Shown here: in pieces, positions 48,996-57,633 of the stretch
Layout: each line of letters opens with the position of its first letter
How positions within the stretch are numbered: the first letter of the stretch is position 1
NCBI RefSeq assembly: GCF_048898065.1
Contig: NZ_JBLWFI010000001.1
Location: 1,116,001 to 1,180,000 of the forward strand
Direction: 5' to 3'
DNA length: 64,000 bases
Origin: Tepidibacillus_B infernus
GTDB lineage: Bacteria; Bacillota; Bacilli; Tepidibacillales; Tepidibacillaceae
Position numbers and translations under genes: made by a program
Notes under the pieces: generated by a model
What the model was told of the DNA's origin: nothing
The model's database searches: none
What the model saw: only the letters and a program-made list of their open reading frames with translations

Positions 48996-49974
48996 TAAAA
49001 TCCTCCTTTTGCGGCTGTGAAAGTTCAGTTTCTTCGGTCTTAGTTATAGCATATGCATTTTTTAATTTTTCCTGAACTTTTGCCAACTCTTGATCATCAA
49101 TGTAAACATAGGGAGTTTTCCAATAAGAGTTCATTTCAATCGTCTGAATCGAATCTTTATTTGCACCTTTAAAATCCCAAACTAGCTTTTTCATTTCATC
49201 AGGGGTTAGGTTTGTTTTAATATGATCTCCTGCAACATCAAGAATATCAAATACATTTGTAATCCCTTTAAATGAGCTCATTTTATCAGCTAGGGCTTTT
49301 AAAATTTTTTGATGTCTTTGATTGCGCTCAAAATCATCAGAAGATTTCCCAACTGAAGATTTTCGAAAACGAGCATAATCTAAAGCTTGCTTACCATTAA
49401 GAACCTGCAAACCTTTTTTTAGATTGATATCGGTACCATCGGCTAAAGAATGATAAACCATATTTCGGTCTACATCAATTTCAATTCCACCAAGTTCGTC
49501 AATAACCGCTTCAAAACCTTTAAAATCGACTGTGGCATAATATTGAATCGGAATATCTAAAAGGTCAGATAACGTCTCCATGGCTAAAATTGGACCACCC
49601 TTTGCAAACGTGCTATTTACTTTTGCATAGCCATAATCCGGAATTTTGACTTTAGTATCTCTTGGGATAGATAACAAATATACTTTCTTGGTTACTGGAT
49701 TCCAGACACTTACAATAATTGCATCTGTATTCAAACTATGTGTTTCCGGTCTGTAATCCTCACCTAGTAATAAAATAGCAAATGGTTTCTCTGTTCGTTT
49801 GTCTTGCTCAGAGTCCTGTTTCATATTATTGATGTTTGGTTTTTCAGCAGTTTCCGATGTTTTTTCAAAAAATTGATTGATTTTCCATGAAGCATATCCA
49901 ATAATCGAGCCCAAGCCCAAGCCAATAATCGTCACAAAAATGATGAGTCCCTTCACCCATTTATGATGTTTCAT
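48988..49974 (-). CDS. LytR-CpsA-Psr family wall-polymer ligase
   Basis: 328 residues. Membrane anchor at about 9-30 with a short cytoplasmic tail, then the LCP domain: LLGEDYRPETHSLNTDAIIV, SIPRDTKVKIPDYGYAKVNS, GGIEIDVDRNM, LDYARFRKSS and DFERNQRHQKIL. The conserved Arg and Asp residues bind the polyprenyl pyrophosphate. LCP proteins attach teichoic acids or other glycopolymers to peptidoglycan outside the membrane. ATG start; overlaps the YlaL-like gene downstream. Confidence 0.92.
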   Translation of the reverse strand: MKHHKWVKGLIIFVTIIGLGLGSIIGYASWKINQFFEKTSETAEKPNINNMKQDSEQDKRTEKPFAILLLGEDYRPETHSLNTDAIIVSVWNPVTKKVYLLSIPRDTKVKIPDYGYAKVNSTFAKGGPILAMETLSDLLDIPIQYYATVDFKGFEAVIDELGGIEIDVDRNMVYHSLADGTDINLKKGLQVLNGKQALDYARFRKSSVGKSSDDFERNQRHQKILKALADKMSSFKGITNVFDILDVAGDHIKTNLTPDEMKKLVWDFKGANKDSIQTIEMNSYWKTPYVYIDDQELAKVQEKLKNAYAITKTEETELSQPQKEDFNE

Positions 49975-50008
49975 TTTCTCAACTCCCCTATTTTCACGAG
50001 GATAGTTT

Positions 50009-50281
50009 TTAAATATTATACTTTGGTTCGTTTTCGATATCCTCTAGTAATTTCTCTACCAAACCTGTCCCAAATGTAATTTTATCTTCTTTCCCTTCAA
50101 TCCTATAAGTAATCGTATAAAAGAAGGGATCTCTTTCATAACGAATTTCCTCAATTTTATGATCCTCTATTAGAATTTGTTTAAAAAATTCAGAAGTGTT
50201 TTTCGCCGCATGATCTTCAGGTCTTGCTTTATGAACAACAGTGATTTGAACCCAATTAAAAATTGCATCTCTCAGATCCAT
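50009..50281 (-). CDS. Uncharacterised small protein upstream of the LCP gene
   Basis: 90 residues from the ATG at 50281, chosen because GGAGG lies six bases upstream; an ATG at 50287 is too close to it. I do not recognise the family. The sequence is charged and soluble, with alternating beta-type segments (IEEIRYERDPFFYTITYRIE) and helical ends. Lies 12 bp after nfo and 34 bp before the LCP gene, all on one strand, so it is probably in the same operon. Confidence 0.7.
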   Translation of the reverse strand: MDLRDAIFNWVQITVVHKARPEDHAAKNTSEFFKQILIEDHKIEEIRYERDPFFYTITYRIEGKEDKITFGTGLVEKLLEDIENEPKYNI

Positions 50282-50293
50282 TTCCATCCTCCA

Positions 50294-51133
50294 TTACTTC
50301 ATATCTTCACGAAGTTGGTGAAGATAAACGATTTCATCTTTGTATTCTTCTTCCTCTGTCACTGGTGTTTCTAAAATAAAAGGAATATGTTCTAGTTTTT
50401 CACATTGCAAAAATTTTTGCAATGCTTTTGCCCCTATTTCTCCTTGACCTATTTTTTCGTGACGGTCTTTCCTACTATTAAAAGGCACTTTACTGTCATT
50501 GAAGTGAATCACTTTAATATGTTCTAAATAACCAGCTTCCTCTGCCCGTTTAATAAAGTCATCAAATTGTTCTTCATTCCATTGCCCTGCTGCAAAAGCA
50601 TGACAGGTATCAAAGCAAAATTCTATTTTTTCAGGATATTTTGTATTATTACGTATCTCCATTAACGTTTCAGGGGCTAATCCCAATTCTGAACCTTGGC
50701 CGGCAGTATTTTCTAGTAACAGTTTTACAGGACCATCATATTGCTCTAGAATCAAATCTAAGGTTTCAATCATTCGTTTGATTCCATATTCTTCTCCTTC
50801 ACCAACATGTTTTCCACAATGTACAACTGCTCCAATTGCACCATAAGCCTCAGCGATATTCAAGTCTTCAACAATCGAACGAATGGTGACTTCTTGTAAA
50901 TCCTCTTTAGGCGTGGATAAATTTGTAATATATGGAGTATGACAGATAACGGTTATTCCATGTTCTTTACAAAATTCTACCCCGTTTAAAGCATCCTTCA
51001 TATCCACCTTTTTAGGTTTTAGTCCTCTCGGATTTTTTGTAAAAACTTGAAATGTTTCTGCACCCAATTCATGTGCCTTTTGGGCAGCCTTTTCTAGTCC
51101 TTTGGAAACACTGATATGACAACCAAGTTGCAT
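50294..51133 (-). CDS. nfo: Endonuclease IV
   Basis: AP endonuclease of base-excision repair, TIM barrel with three zinc ions. 279 residues. Ligand motifs: LGCHISVSKG, VVHCGKHVGEG, LLLENTAGQGSELG, FCFDTCHAFAAG, VIHFNDSKVPFNSRKDRHEKIGQG and FILETP. Twelve bases behind typA. Typical length and intact. Confidence 0.96.
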   Translation of the reverse strand: MQLGCHISVSKGLEKAAQKAHELGAETFQVFTKNPRGLKPKKVDMKDALNGVEFCKEHGITVICHTPYITNLSTPKEDLQEVTIRSIVEDLNIAEAYGAIGAVVHCGKHVGEGEEYGIKRMIETLDLILEQYDGPVKLLLENTAGQGSELGLAPETLMEIRNNTKYPEKIEFCFDTCHAFAAGQWNEEQFDDFIKRAEEAGYLEHIKVIHFNDSKVPFNSRKDRHEKIGQGEIGAKALQKFLQCEKLEHIPFILETPVTEEEEYKDEIVYLHQLREDMK

Positions 51134-51145
51134 TTTTTCACCTCT

Positions 51146-52984
51146 TTATGCATTCTGATGTTCCATTTTTTTCTGTTTTGCGTGCTTATCACGCTCTGAT
51201 TTATTTAGATATTTTTTACGTAACCGTATAGATTTAGGTGTGATTTCACAATATTCATCATCATCTAGATATTCTAATGCTTGTTCTAAACTTAACACTC
51301 TAGCTGCTTTCATTTTCACCGTTTCTTCTTTTGTTGAAGATCTGACGTTTGTCATATGCTTTTCTTTACATACATTGACAATAATATCATTCTCACGATT
51401 ATGCTCGCCAACAATCATTCCCTCATAGATCTCCGTTCCAGGCGTGACAAACAGAACTCCACGATCTTCTACTGATAGTATACCATAAGTTGTTGCTATT
51501 CCTGTTTCTGAAGAAACGAGAACACCCTCTCGTCTACCTCCGACTTCTTGATGAACCAATGGCTGATAAGAATCAAAAGAATGATTCAAAATTCCGTACC
51601 CTCTAGTTAATGTTAAAAATTCAGTACGATAGCCAATTAGTCCTCTTGACGGTATCAAGAATTCAAGTCTAATTTGGTTAAAGCCTAAATGAGTCATATT
51701 GAGCATTTCTGCCTTTCTTGGCCCTAAGCTTTCCATGACTGCTCCCATATGCTCCTCAGGTATATCAATGATTAAGTTTTCAAATGGTTCCATTTTTTTG
51801 CCATTGATGAATTTAACAATGACCTCAGGCTTTGAAACTTGAAGCTCATAGCCTTCTCGTCTCATGTTTTCAATCAGAATAGATAAATGTAGCTCACCAC
51901 GGCCTGATACGATAAAAGCATCAGGGCTATCTGTTTCATCTACGCGTAAACTAACATCTTTTTCTAATTCCGCAAATAATCGCTCCCTTAATTTTCTAGA
52001 TGTGACATATTTCCCTTCTTTTCCTGCAAATGGACTATTATTGACGACGAATGTCATTTGTAAGGTAGGCTCATCAATATGCAATAAAGGTAATGCTTCT
52101 GGTTGTTCAGGGTCAGCAATGGTTTCCCCTACGTTAATCCCTTCAATTCCTGCAATTGCAACAATATCTCCCGCTTTTGCTTCTTCTATTTCTACTTTTT
52201 TCAAGCCTACAAAGCCATATAACTTGGCTATTCTTGCTTGCTTCATTGATCCTTCTCGTTTCATGACAGCAACAGTTTGGTTTTTTCTAAGAATACCTCG
52301 TTCGATTCGACCAATCCCGATCCGACCCAGATATTCACTATAATCCAATAAAGTGACTTGCATTTGTAATGGTGCATCATAATCAACTTCTGGTGCTGGA
52401 ATATGCTCGATGATTGCATCAAATAAAGGTTTCATATCCTCTGTTAGTTGGTTTGGTTCTGTTCCACTAACTCCTTTGAGTGCAGAAGCATAGATGACTG
52501 GAAACTCAATCTGTTCATCATTTGCTCCAAGTTCAATAAATAACTCTAATATCTCATCAACTACTTCTACAGGACGAGCATTTTCACGATCAATCTTATT
52601 TACAACAACAATTGGCGTTAGACCAGCTTCTAAGGCTTTACGAAGAACAAACTTGGTTTGCGGCATACTTCCTTCGAATGCATCAACAACTAATAAAACT
52701 CCATTTACCATTTTCATTATTCGTTCGACTTCTCCACCAAAGTCCGCATGACCAGGGGTGTCGATGATATTGATGATATGTTCTTTATATTGAACTGCAG
52801 TATTTTTAGCAAGAATTGTAATTCCACGTTCTCGTTCAAGGTCATTAGAATCCATCATCCGCTCCCCAACCTGTTCGTTTTCTCTAAAGATTCCTGATTG
52901 AGTTAATAATTTATCCACTAGTGTTGTTTTTCCATGATCAACATGGGCAATAATCGCTATATTTCGAATATCGTCTCGTTTCAT
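51146..52984 (-). CDS. typA: Ribosome-associated GTPase TypA/BipA
   Basis: Translational GTPase for growth at low temperature or stress and for 50S assembly. 612 residues from the ATG at 52984; a TTG one codon upstream is also open. G1 AHVDHGKTTL (13-22), switch II DTPGHADFGGEV, G4 NKIDRENARP, followed by EF-G-like domains II, III, V and the BipA-specific C-terminal domain ending in lysine-rich KSERDKHAKQKK. AAGGAG precedes the start. Full length. Confidence 0.97.
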   Translation of the reverse strand: MKRDDIRNIAIIAHVDHGKTTLVDKLLTQSGIFRENEQVGERMMDSNDLERERGITILAKNTAVQYKEHIINIIDTPGHADFGGEVERIMKMVNGVLLVVDAFEGSMPQTKFVLRKALEAGLTPIVVVNKIDRENARPVEVVDEILELFIELGANDEQIEFPVIYASALKGVSGTEPNQLTEDMKPLFDAIIEHIPAPEVDYDAPLQMQVTLLDYSEYLGRIGIGRIERGILRKNQTVAVMKREGSMKQARIAKLYGFVGLKKVEIEEAKAGDIVAIAGIEGINVGETIADPEQPEALPLLHIDEPTLQMTFVVNNSPFAGKEGKYVTSRKLRERLFAELEKDVSLRVDETDSPDAFIVSGRGELHLSILIENMRREGYELQVSKPEVIVKFINGKKMEPFENLIIDIPEEHMGAVMESLGPRKAEMLNMTHLGFNQIRLEFLIPSRGLIGYRTEFLTLTRGYGILNHSFDSYQPLVHQEVGGRREGVLVSSETGIATTYGILSVEDRGVLFVTPGTEIYEGMIVGEHNRENDIIVNVCKEKHMTNVRSSTKEETVKMKAARVLSLEQALEYLDDDEYCEITPKSIRLRKKYLNKSERDKHAKQKKMEHQNA

Positions 52985-53025
52985 CAAATGTTTCTCCTTT
53001 AGTTAAGGTTTTTTACAAACAAAGA

Positions 53026-53048
53026 TAAAGACGCCCATTTAGGCGTCT
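53026..53048 (-). terminator. Terminator after the beta-hydroxyacid dehydrogenase gene
   Basis: AGACGCC (53029-53035) pairs with GGCGTCT (53042-53048); the minus strand continues TTATCTTTG. A modest U tract; 43 bp after the stop. Confidence 0.6.
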
Positions 53049-53091
53049 AAACTAATACTTTATTTTATCATTTATGAGTCTATTTAACAAC

Positions 53092-53973
53092 TTACTTTAC
53101 TTCAGTGTGTGCCCTTTTTTCAAAAACTTTAATAACAGCCGAAATATCTTCATTGCCATAACCTTGTTCTTTTGCTTCACCAATCGCATCTTGAGCCATT
53201 TTAGATAATTTCACAGGAACGAGAATTTGATCTGCTAATTTATTGACCAAACCTAAATCTTTATATAGTAAATCAATGCTAAATCTTGGTTTGAAATCAC
53301 GGTTCTGGATCAATGGTAAACAGCGATCAATCATATAGCTATACCCTGTACTGTTTTTTATGATTTCATATAATGCGTCACTTTCCATTCCTGTTTTTGC
53401 TCCTAATACAAATGCCTCTGTGAGTGCAGCAGTATGGATCCCTACCAACATATTATTGATTAATTTTGCAATACTTCCACTTCCCGTTTTTCCTATATAA
53501 AGAATGGTTTTTCCCATCGCTTTAAAAATAGGTTGAACTTTATCAAAGACCTCTTTATCTCCACCGACCATGATGGTTAGTGTCCCTGCCTCTGCTCCCA
53601 TTGGACCACCACTTATCGGAGCATCCAAATAATCCACTCCTTGTTTTTTGGCTTCTTTATAGATCTTTTCATTTAAATCAGGCCCCACGGTACTATGATC
53701 AATAACGATAGTTCCTGGTTTTGCGGTATCAAGGATTCCACCTGTTTCTAAATATACATATTCAATCGTATCAGGCATCGGAAGCGCAGTTAAAACGACA
53801 TCGACCTGTTGAACTAATTCTTTTACTGAACTTGCTTCTTTTGCACCTAATTCTACCACCTTTTTGACCGATTCTTTACTCCTATTAAAAACCCACACCT
53901 CAAAATTAGCTTTTAATAAATTTTTTGTCATAGGAAATCCCATAGTTCCTATTCCAATAAATCCAACTTTCAA
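53092..53973 (-). CDS. Beta-hydroxyacid dehydrogenase (3-hydroxyisobutyrate dehydrogenase family)
   Basis: 293 residues. NAD(P) motif GFIGIGTMGFPM at the start, substrate motif DAPISGGPMGAEAGTL (118-131), catalytic K170 in GSGSIAKLINNML with N174. Family members reduce or oxidise tartronate semialdehyde, 3-hydroxyisobutyrate, glyoxylate or succinic semialdehyde; the exact substrate cannot be chosen here. Asn30 and Arg31 after the second beta strand (VWVFNRSKES) would favour NADP. Single gene between two terminators. Confidence 0.9.
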   Translation of the reverse strand: MKVGFIGIGTMGFPMTKNLLKANFEVWVFNRSKESVKKVVELGAKEASSVKELVQQVDVVLTALPMPDTIEYVYLETGGILDTAKPGTIVIDHSTVGPDLNEKIYKEAKKQGVDYLDAPISGGPMGAEAGTLTIMVGGDKEVFDKVQPIFKAMGKTILYIGKTGSGSIAKLINNMLVGIHTAALTEAFVLGAKTGMESDALYEIIKNSTGYSYMIDRCLPLIQNRDFKPRFSIDLLYKDLGLVNKLADQILVPVKLSKMAQDAIGEAKEQGYGNEDISAVIKVFEKRAHTEVK

Positions 53974-53996
53974 TGGATTAACCTCCTTTTGGTACG

Positions 53997-54027
53997 CGAT
54001 AAAGACGGCCTAACATAGACCGTCTTT
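53997..54027 (-). terminator. Terminator of pepA
   Basis: AAAGACGG (54001-54008) pairs with CCGTCTTT (54020-54027), 11-base loop; U tract is short (TTTATC). 43 bp after the pepA stop. Confidence 0.6.
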
Positions 54028-54070
54028 ACACTTTATTCTATATTAATATTATACCAATTCTTGCTCTTTT

Positions 54071-55567
54071 TTAATTACCACCAAAGCGAATGGCTAAAGC
54101 AATTAAGCTTCTAGTCATCGCCCCAGTTGCCCCTTTGATATTTACCCCTTTTGTTTCAGATAACCAAGAAGTTCCTGCTATATCTAAATGAGCCCAAGGT
54201 GTATCCCCTGCAAATGCCTTTAAAAACATTGCACCCTGAATCGCTCCTGCACCAAAACCAGCATCATTTTTTAAATCAGCAATTTCACTTTCAACTAATT
54301 CTTCATAATCATCATCAATTGGAAGCTCCCATACCTTTTCACCAGATAGATTTGCAGCAGTTTTTACTTCTTTTGCCCAATCAGGGTCATTTGAGAATAT
54401 TCCAGTCATATGATGGCCTAATGCAGAGATGACTGATCCCGTTAATGTGGCCACATCTACAATTTTAGTAACCCCTAAGTGTTTAGCATAGGAAATTGCA
54501 TCAGCTAAAATTAAACGGCCTTCCGCATCTGTATGTTTAATCTCAACTGTTTTTCCAGAAAAGGTTTCTACAATGTCCCCAGGATGAATCGCATGACCAG
54601 AAACCATGTTTTCACAAGCTGGAATAACTGCAATTATATTAGCATGCGGCTCCAAACTACCGATGGCATTCATAGCCCCAAGTACTGCTGCTGCTCCAGT
54701 CATATCCCCTTTCATTTCATCCATATCTTTATCAGGTTTAATTTGAATACCACCAGAATCAAAGGTAATTCCTTTTCCTACAAATCCAATAACATCCTTA
54801 TATTCTGGTGCTCCAAAATATTTCATCACAATCAATTTCGGTTCTTCATCGCTTCCTTTAGAAACGGCTAAAAATGCACCCATATTTAATTCTTCAATTT
54901 GTTTTTTATCTAAAATATTAATTTCTAAACGATGCTTTTTTGCTACCTCTTTTGCTTTATCAGCTAATAGTGAAGGTGTCATTTTATTCGCTGGAGTATT
55001 GCCTAAATCTCTTGCTAAATTTTGAGATTCTGCAAAAATAATTCCTCGTTCTACCCCAGCTTCTACTGCTTTTACAGATATCCCATCAACAGTGACAAGG
55101 ATTCGTTCTATTTTTTGTTGTGTTTTTTCTTTTGTTTTGTAATTAAACGTATAGGTACCTAACTGAATCGCTTCAACAACTGCTTGCCCTAAATCAACTG
55201 GATTCCATATCGCTTTATATTTTTGACTTACGACTACAGCTAATTCTCTTACACCGATCGATTGGGCTTTTCTTGCTGCGATAGCATAAGCATTTCTTGC
55301 TCGATCAATCGTTAGTTTTTCTTCTTTACCAAGACCTAAAACAAGTACTCTTTTTGCCGGTATTTTCCCCCAAGTATGCAATAAAGTGACTTCTCCATAG
55401 GTTCCTTTAATCTCTTTTTCTGCAATTAATTGAGAGATTCGATGATCCATTTGCTCATCTACTTGTTGTGCTAAACCTAATAACATGTCCTTATCTTCGG
55501 TGTGCGTCAAAATGATACAATCTGAAGCTAATGTTATGATTGATTCTGTACTCACTTTAAATTGCAT
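54071..55567 (-). CDS. pepA: Leucyl aminopeptidase, family M17
   Basis: 498 residues. Cytosolic two-zinc aminopeptidase. Catalytic C-terminal domain has VGKGITFDSGGIQIKP (Lys and Asp ligands), DMTGAAAVLGAM, and the M17 signature HTDAEGRLILADAI. The N-terminal macro-like domain covers about 1-165. Start at 55567 because GGAGGTG lies six bases upstream; an in-frame GTG at 55582 overlaps it. TGATATAAT upstream (about 55610) is an extended -10 candidate. Confidence 0.96.
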   Translation of the reverse strand: MQFKVSTESIITLASDCIILTHTEDKDMLLGLAQQVDEQMDHRISQLIAEKEIKGTYGEVTLLHTWGKIPAKRVLVLGLGKEEKLTIDRARNAYAIAARKAQSIGVRELAVVVSQKYKAIWNPVDLGQAVVEAIQLGTYTFNYKTKEKTQQKIERILVTVDGISVKAVEAGVERGIIFAESQNLARDLGNTPANKMTPSLLADKAKEVAKKHRLEINILDKKQIEELNMGAFLAVSKGSDEEPKLIVMKYFGAPEYKDVIGFVGKGITFDSGGIQIKPDKDMDEMKGDMTGAAAVLGAMNAIGSLEPHANIIAVIPACENMVSGHAIHPGDIVETFSGKTVEIKHTDAEGRLILADAISYAKHLGVTKIVDVATLTGSVISALGHHMTGIFSNDPDWAKEVKTAANLSGEKVWELPIDDDYEELVESEIADLKNDAGFGAGAIQGAMFLKAFAGDTPWAHLDIAGTSWLSETKGVNIKGATGAMTRSLIALAIRFGGN

Positions 55568-55706
55568 GAAAGGCACCTCCACATTGGTTTCTTACTCCCA
55601 TTTTCTATTATATCAATTTTAGATATCCATTTAAAACGTTTTCTTTCATATAATTGTCACAATGATTTAGCAAACGTTAGAAAATACTTCAATTGCACCT
55701 GATTTT

Positions 55707-55735
55707 TTGAATGAATAGGAAGTATATGGTATATT
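55707..55735 (+). promoter_or_regulatory. Sigma-A promoter of the yktB-like gene
   Basis: TTGAAT at 55707-55712, 17-bp spacer, TATATT at 55730-55735, 26 bp upstream of the ATG. Confidence 0.65.
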
Positions 55736-55761
55736 TATTATAATTGAAAGGAGAGTATGCT

Positions 55762-56391
55762 ATGAATTTTGTTGGATTTTCAAATCTAGATTTTGATGTA
55801 TTTCAAATAGATGGATTAGAGCCGCGAATGGAAGGAATTAAGCAATATATCCGCCCGAAGCTTGAATTAATTGGTCAGGAAATGGCTCCTTACTTAAGTG
55901 TATTAACAGGCCAAGAAATGTTTTATCATGTAGCCAAACACGCAAGAAGAACTAAAAATCCTCCAAATGATACCTGGGTTGCGTTTGCTCCAAGCAAACG
56001 GGGATACAAAGCCTTCCCTCATTTTCAAGTTGGCCTTTGGTCTACACATCTATTTATCTGGTTTGCTTTAATCTATGAAGCTCCGTACAAGAAAGAGTTT
56101 GGAGAAAATCTTGTAAACCATTTAACAGAAATTTTTTCTTCTATTCCCTCTGAGTTTGCTTGGTCGATGGATCATACAAAACCAGAAGTTCTTCCTCATA
56201 AAGACCTGACTAAGGAAGAACTATTCCAAATGGCAGAGAAGTTGAAAAAGGTTAAAAAAGCTGAGCTTTTATGTGGCATTACTATTGATCGTAATGATCC
56301 AATTTTAACAAATAAAGAACAACTCTTTCAAAAAATTGAAAATACCTTTGAAACCTTAATGCCACTTTATCAACTAGCGACAAAGGCTTAG
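55762..56391 (+). CDS. yktB: DUF1054 protein, YktB family
   Basis: 209 residues from ATG 55762 (MNFVGFSNLDFDVFQIDGLE) with AAAGGAGAG upstream; the in-frame TTG at 55744 overlaps the ribosome site. DUF1054 family, conserved in Bacilli: RPKLELIGQEMAPYLSVLTG, HVAKHARRTKNPPNDTWVAF and HFQVGLWSTHLFIWFALI. Function unknown; structures of the family show an alpha/beta fold without an assigned active site. Convergent with the next gene. Confidence 0.92.
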   Translation: MNFVGFSNLDFDVFQIDGLEPRMEGIKQYIRPKLELIGQEMAPYLSVLTGQEMFYHVAKHARRTKNPPNDTWVAFAPSKRGYKAFPHFQVGLWSTHLFIWFALIYEAPYKKEFGENLVNHLTEIFSSIPSEFAWSMDHTKPEVLPHKDLTKEELFQMAEKLKKVKKAELLCGITIDRNDPILTNKEQLFQKIENTFETLMPLYQLATKA

Positions 56392-56445
56392 TCTTAATCA
56401 TAGAAAGGCATGTACGATGGAGGTCGTTGCAATATACATTTCTCT

Positions 56446-57405
56446 TTAAAAGATACTCTTCCACTTTTCACTGATTTCTTCTGCTTCTCCAACAATTCGG
56501 TGGAAGAGTTCCTGTACGGTTGGAACGTCTCGGATAAGCCCCATTACCTGTCCAGCCCATGCAAAACCTCTTTCCATATCCCCTTGATAAATAGCCACCT
56601 TATTATTTTCACCACCAATCAATGGTCGCAATTGTTCAAATGTAGCCCCTTGGTGTTCTAGTTCAAGAACCTTTTCCGTTGTTGGATTAAGGATTGCCCT
56701 AGCTGGAGCGCCAAGTGTTCTTTTAACCACAATCGTATCCATCTCTGTTTTTTCTACCAATGTTTTCTTATAATTTTCATGTGCCAATACACACTCTTTT
56801 GTTGCAATAAAACGAGTTCCCATTTCTATTCCTTCTGCCCCTAAAGCGAAAGCAGCCATCATCCCTCGGCCATCACCAATTCCTCCACTTGCGATAACTG
56901 GAATTTTCACTGCGTCTACAACTTTTGGAATGAGAACAAAAGTACCTAAATCATCTTTACCAATATGGCCGCCTCCTTCTTGTCCAACTGCCATGATGGC
57001 ATCCATTCCTAATGCTTCAGCTTTCATTGCTTGTTTTACAGTGGATACCAAAGAGATCTTCTTGATCGGTAAACCTTTTAGTCTTTCCAATACAGGCAGT
57101 GGATTCCCTCCTGTAATCGTGATTACTGGAACTTGCTCTGCAATTGCAACTTCTAGATAATCTTTCCATTTATCACCATATAAACTTATCGCAAAATTAA
57201 CAGCAAATGGCTTAGATGTAAGCATCTTTACCTTTTTGATTTCTTCACGCAAATGTTCTGGGGTAGGTAAGGTAACTGCTGTAATTTGCCCAAGTCCTCC
57301 CGCATTTGACACGGCCGAAGCCAAGTTAGCATCTGCGAGATAAGCCAATCCTCCCTGAATAATGGGATAATCGATTTCTAATAACTCAGTAATTCTTGTC
57401 TTCAT
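56446..57405 (-). CDS. Nitronate monooxygenase / FabK-like FMN enzyme
   Basis: 319 residues from the ATG at 57405 with AGGAGG upstream; a start 63 bases further up has no such site. FMN-dependent TIM barrel: DYPIIQGGLAYLADANLASAV, AVNFAISL, SVDxxx-type AVGQEGGGHIG with the catalytic His, PVIASGGIGDGRGM and GTRFIATKE. The family includes nitronate monooxygenases (2-nitropropane dioxygenase) and the enoyl-ACP reductase FabK; sequence alone does not separate them and no fab genes are adjacent. Confidence 0.85.
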   Translation of the reverse strand: MKTRITELLEIDYPIIQGGLAYLADANLASAVSNAGGLGQITAVTLPTPEHLREEIKKVKMLTSKPFAVNFAISLYGDKWKDYLEVAIAEQVPVITITGGNPLPVLERLKGLPIKKISLVSTVKQAMKAEALGMDAIMAVGQEGGGHIGKDDLGTFVLIPKVVDAVKIPVIASGGIGDGRGMMAAFALGAEGIEMGTRFIATKECVLAHENYKKTLVEKTEMDTIVVKRTLGAPARAILNPTTEKVLELEHQGATFEQLRPLIGGENNKVAIYQGDMERGFAWAGQVMGLIRDVPTVQELFHRIVGEAEEISEKWKSIF

Positions 57406-57541
57406 TTCTAACCTCCTAAAAATAGTAATGATAGCGCTTTCACAAATAAGTAAATGATACATATCCATTTATTTTCTACTATTATGTACGAAATCCTTCA
57501 AATATTTTTTTCTTGAATGAAAAAAATCATATTTTTGCCTA

Positions 57542-57569
57542 TTGCAACTCAAAATAATCATGTTATACT
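57542..57569 (+). promoter_or_regulatory. Sigma-A promoter of speA
   Basis: TTGCAA at 57542-57547, 16-bp spacer, TATACT at 57564-57569, about 65 bp before the start codon. Confidence 0.7.
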
Positions 57570-57633
57570 CTATTTGTTTGTTTAATGATTATGATAATGT
57601 GGAAAAAATATAATAAGGAAAGGGTGATAAGGG

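Noticed and set aside
51864..52343. 159-codon open frame on plus, opposite typA
   Set aside because: Entirely antisense to the conserved GTPase; Ser/Thr/Pro-rich composition typical of a shadow frame, no ribosome site.
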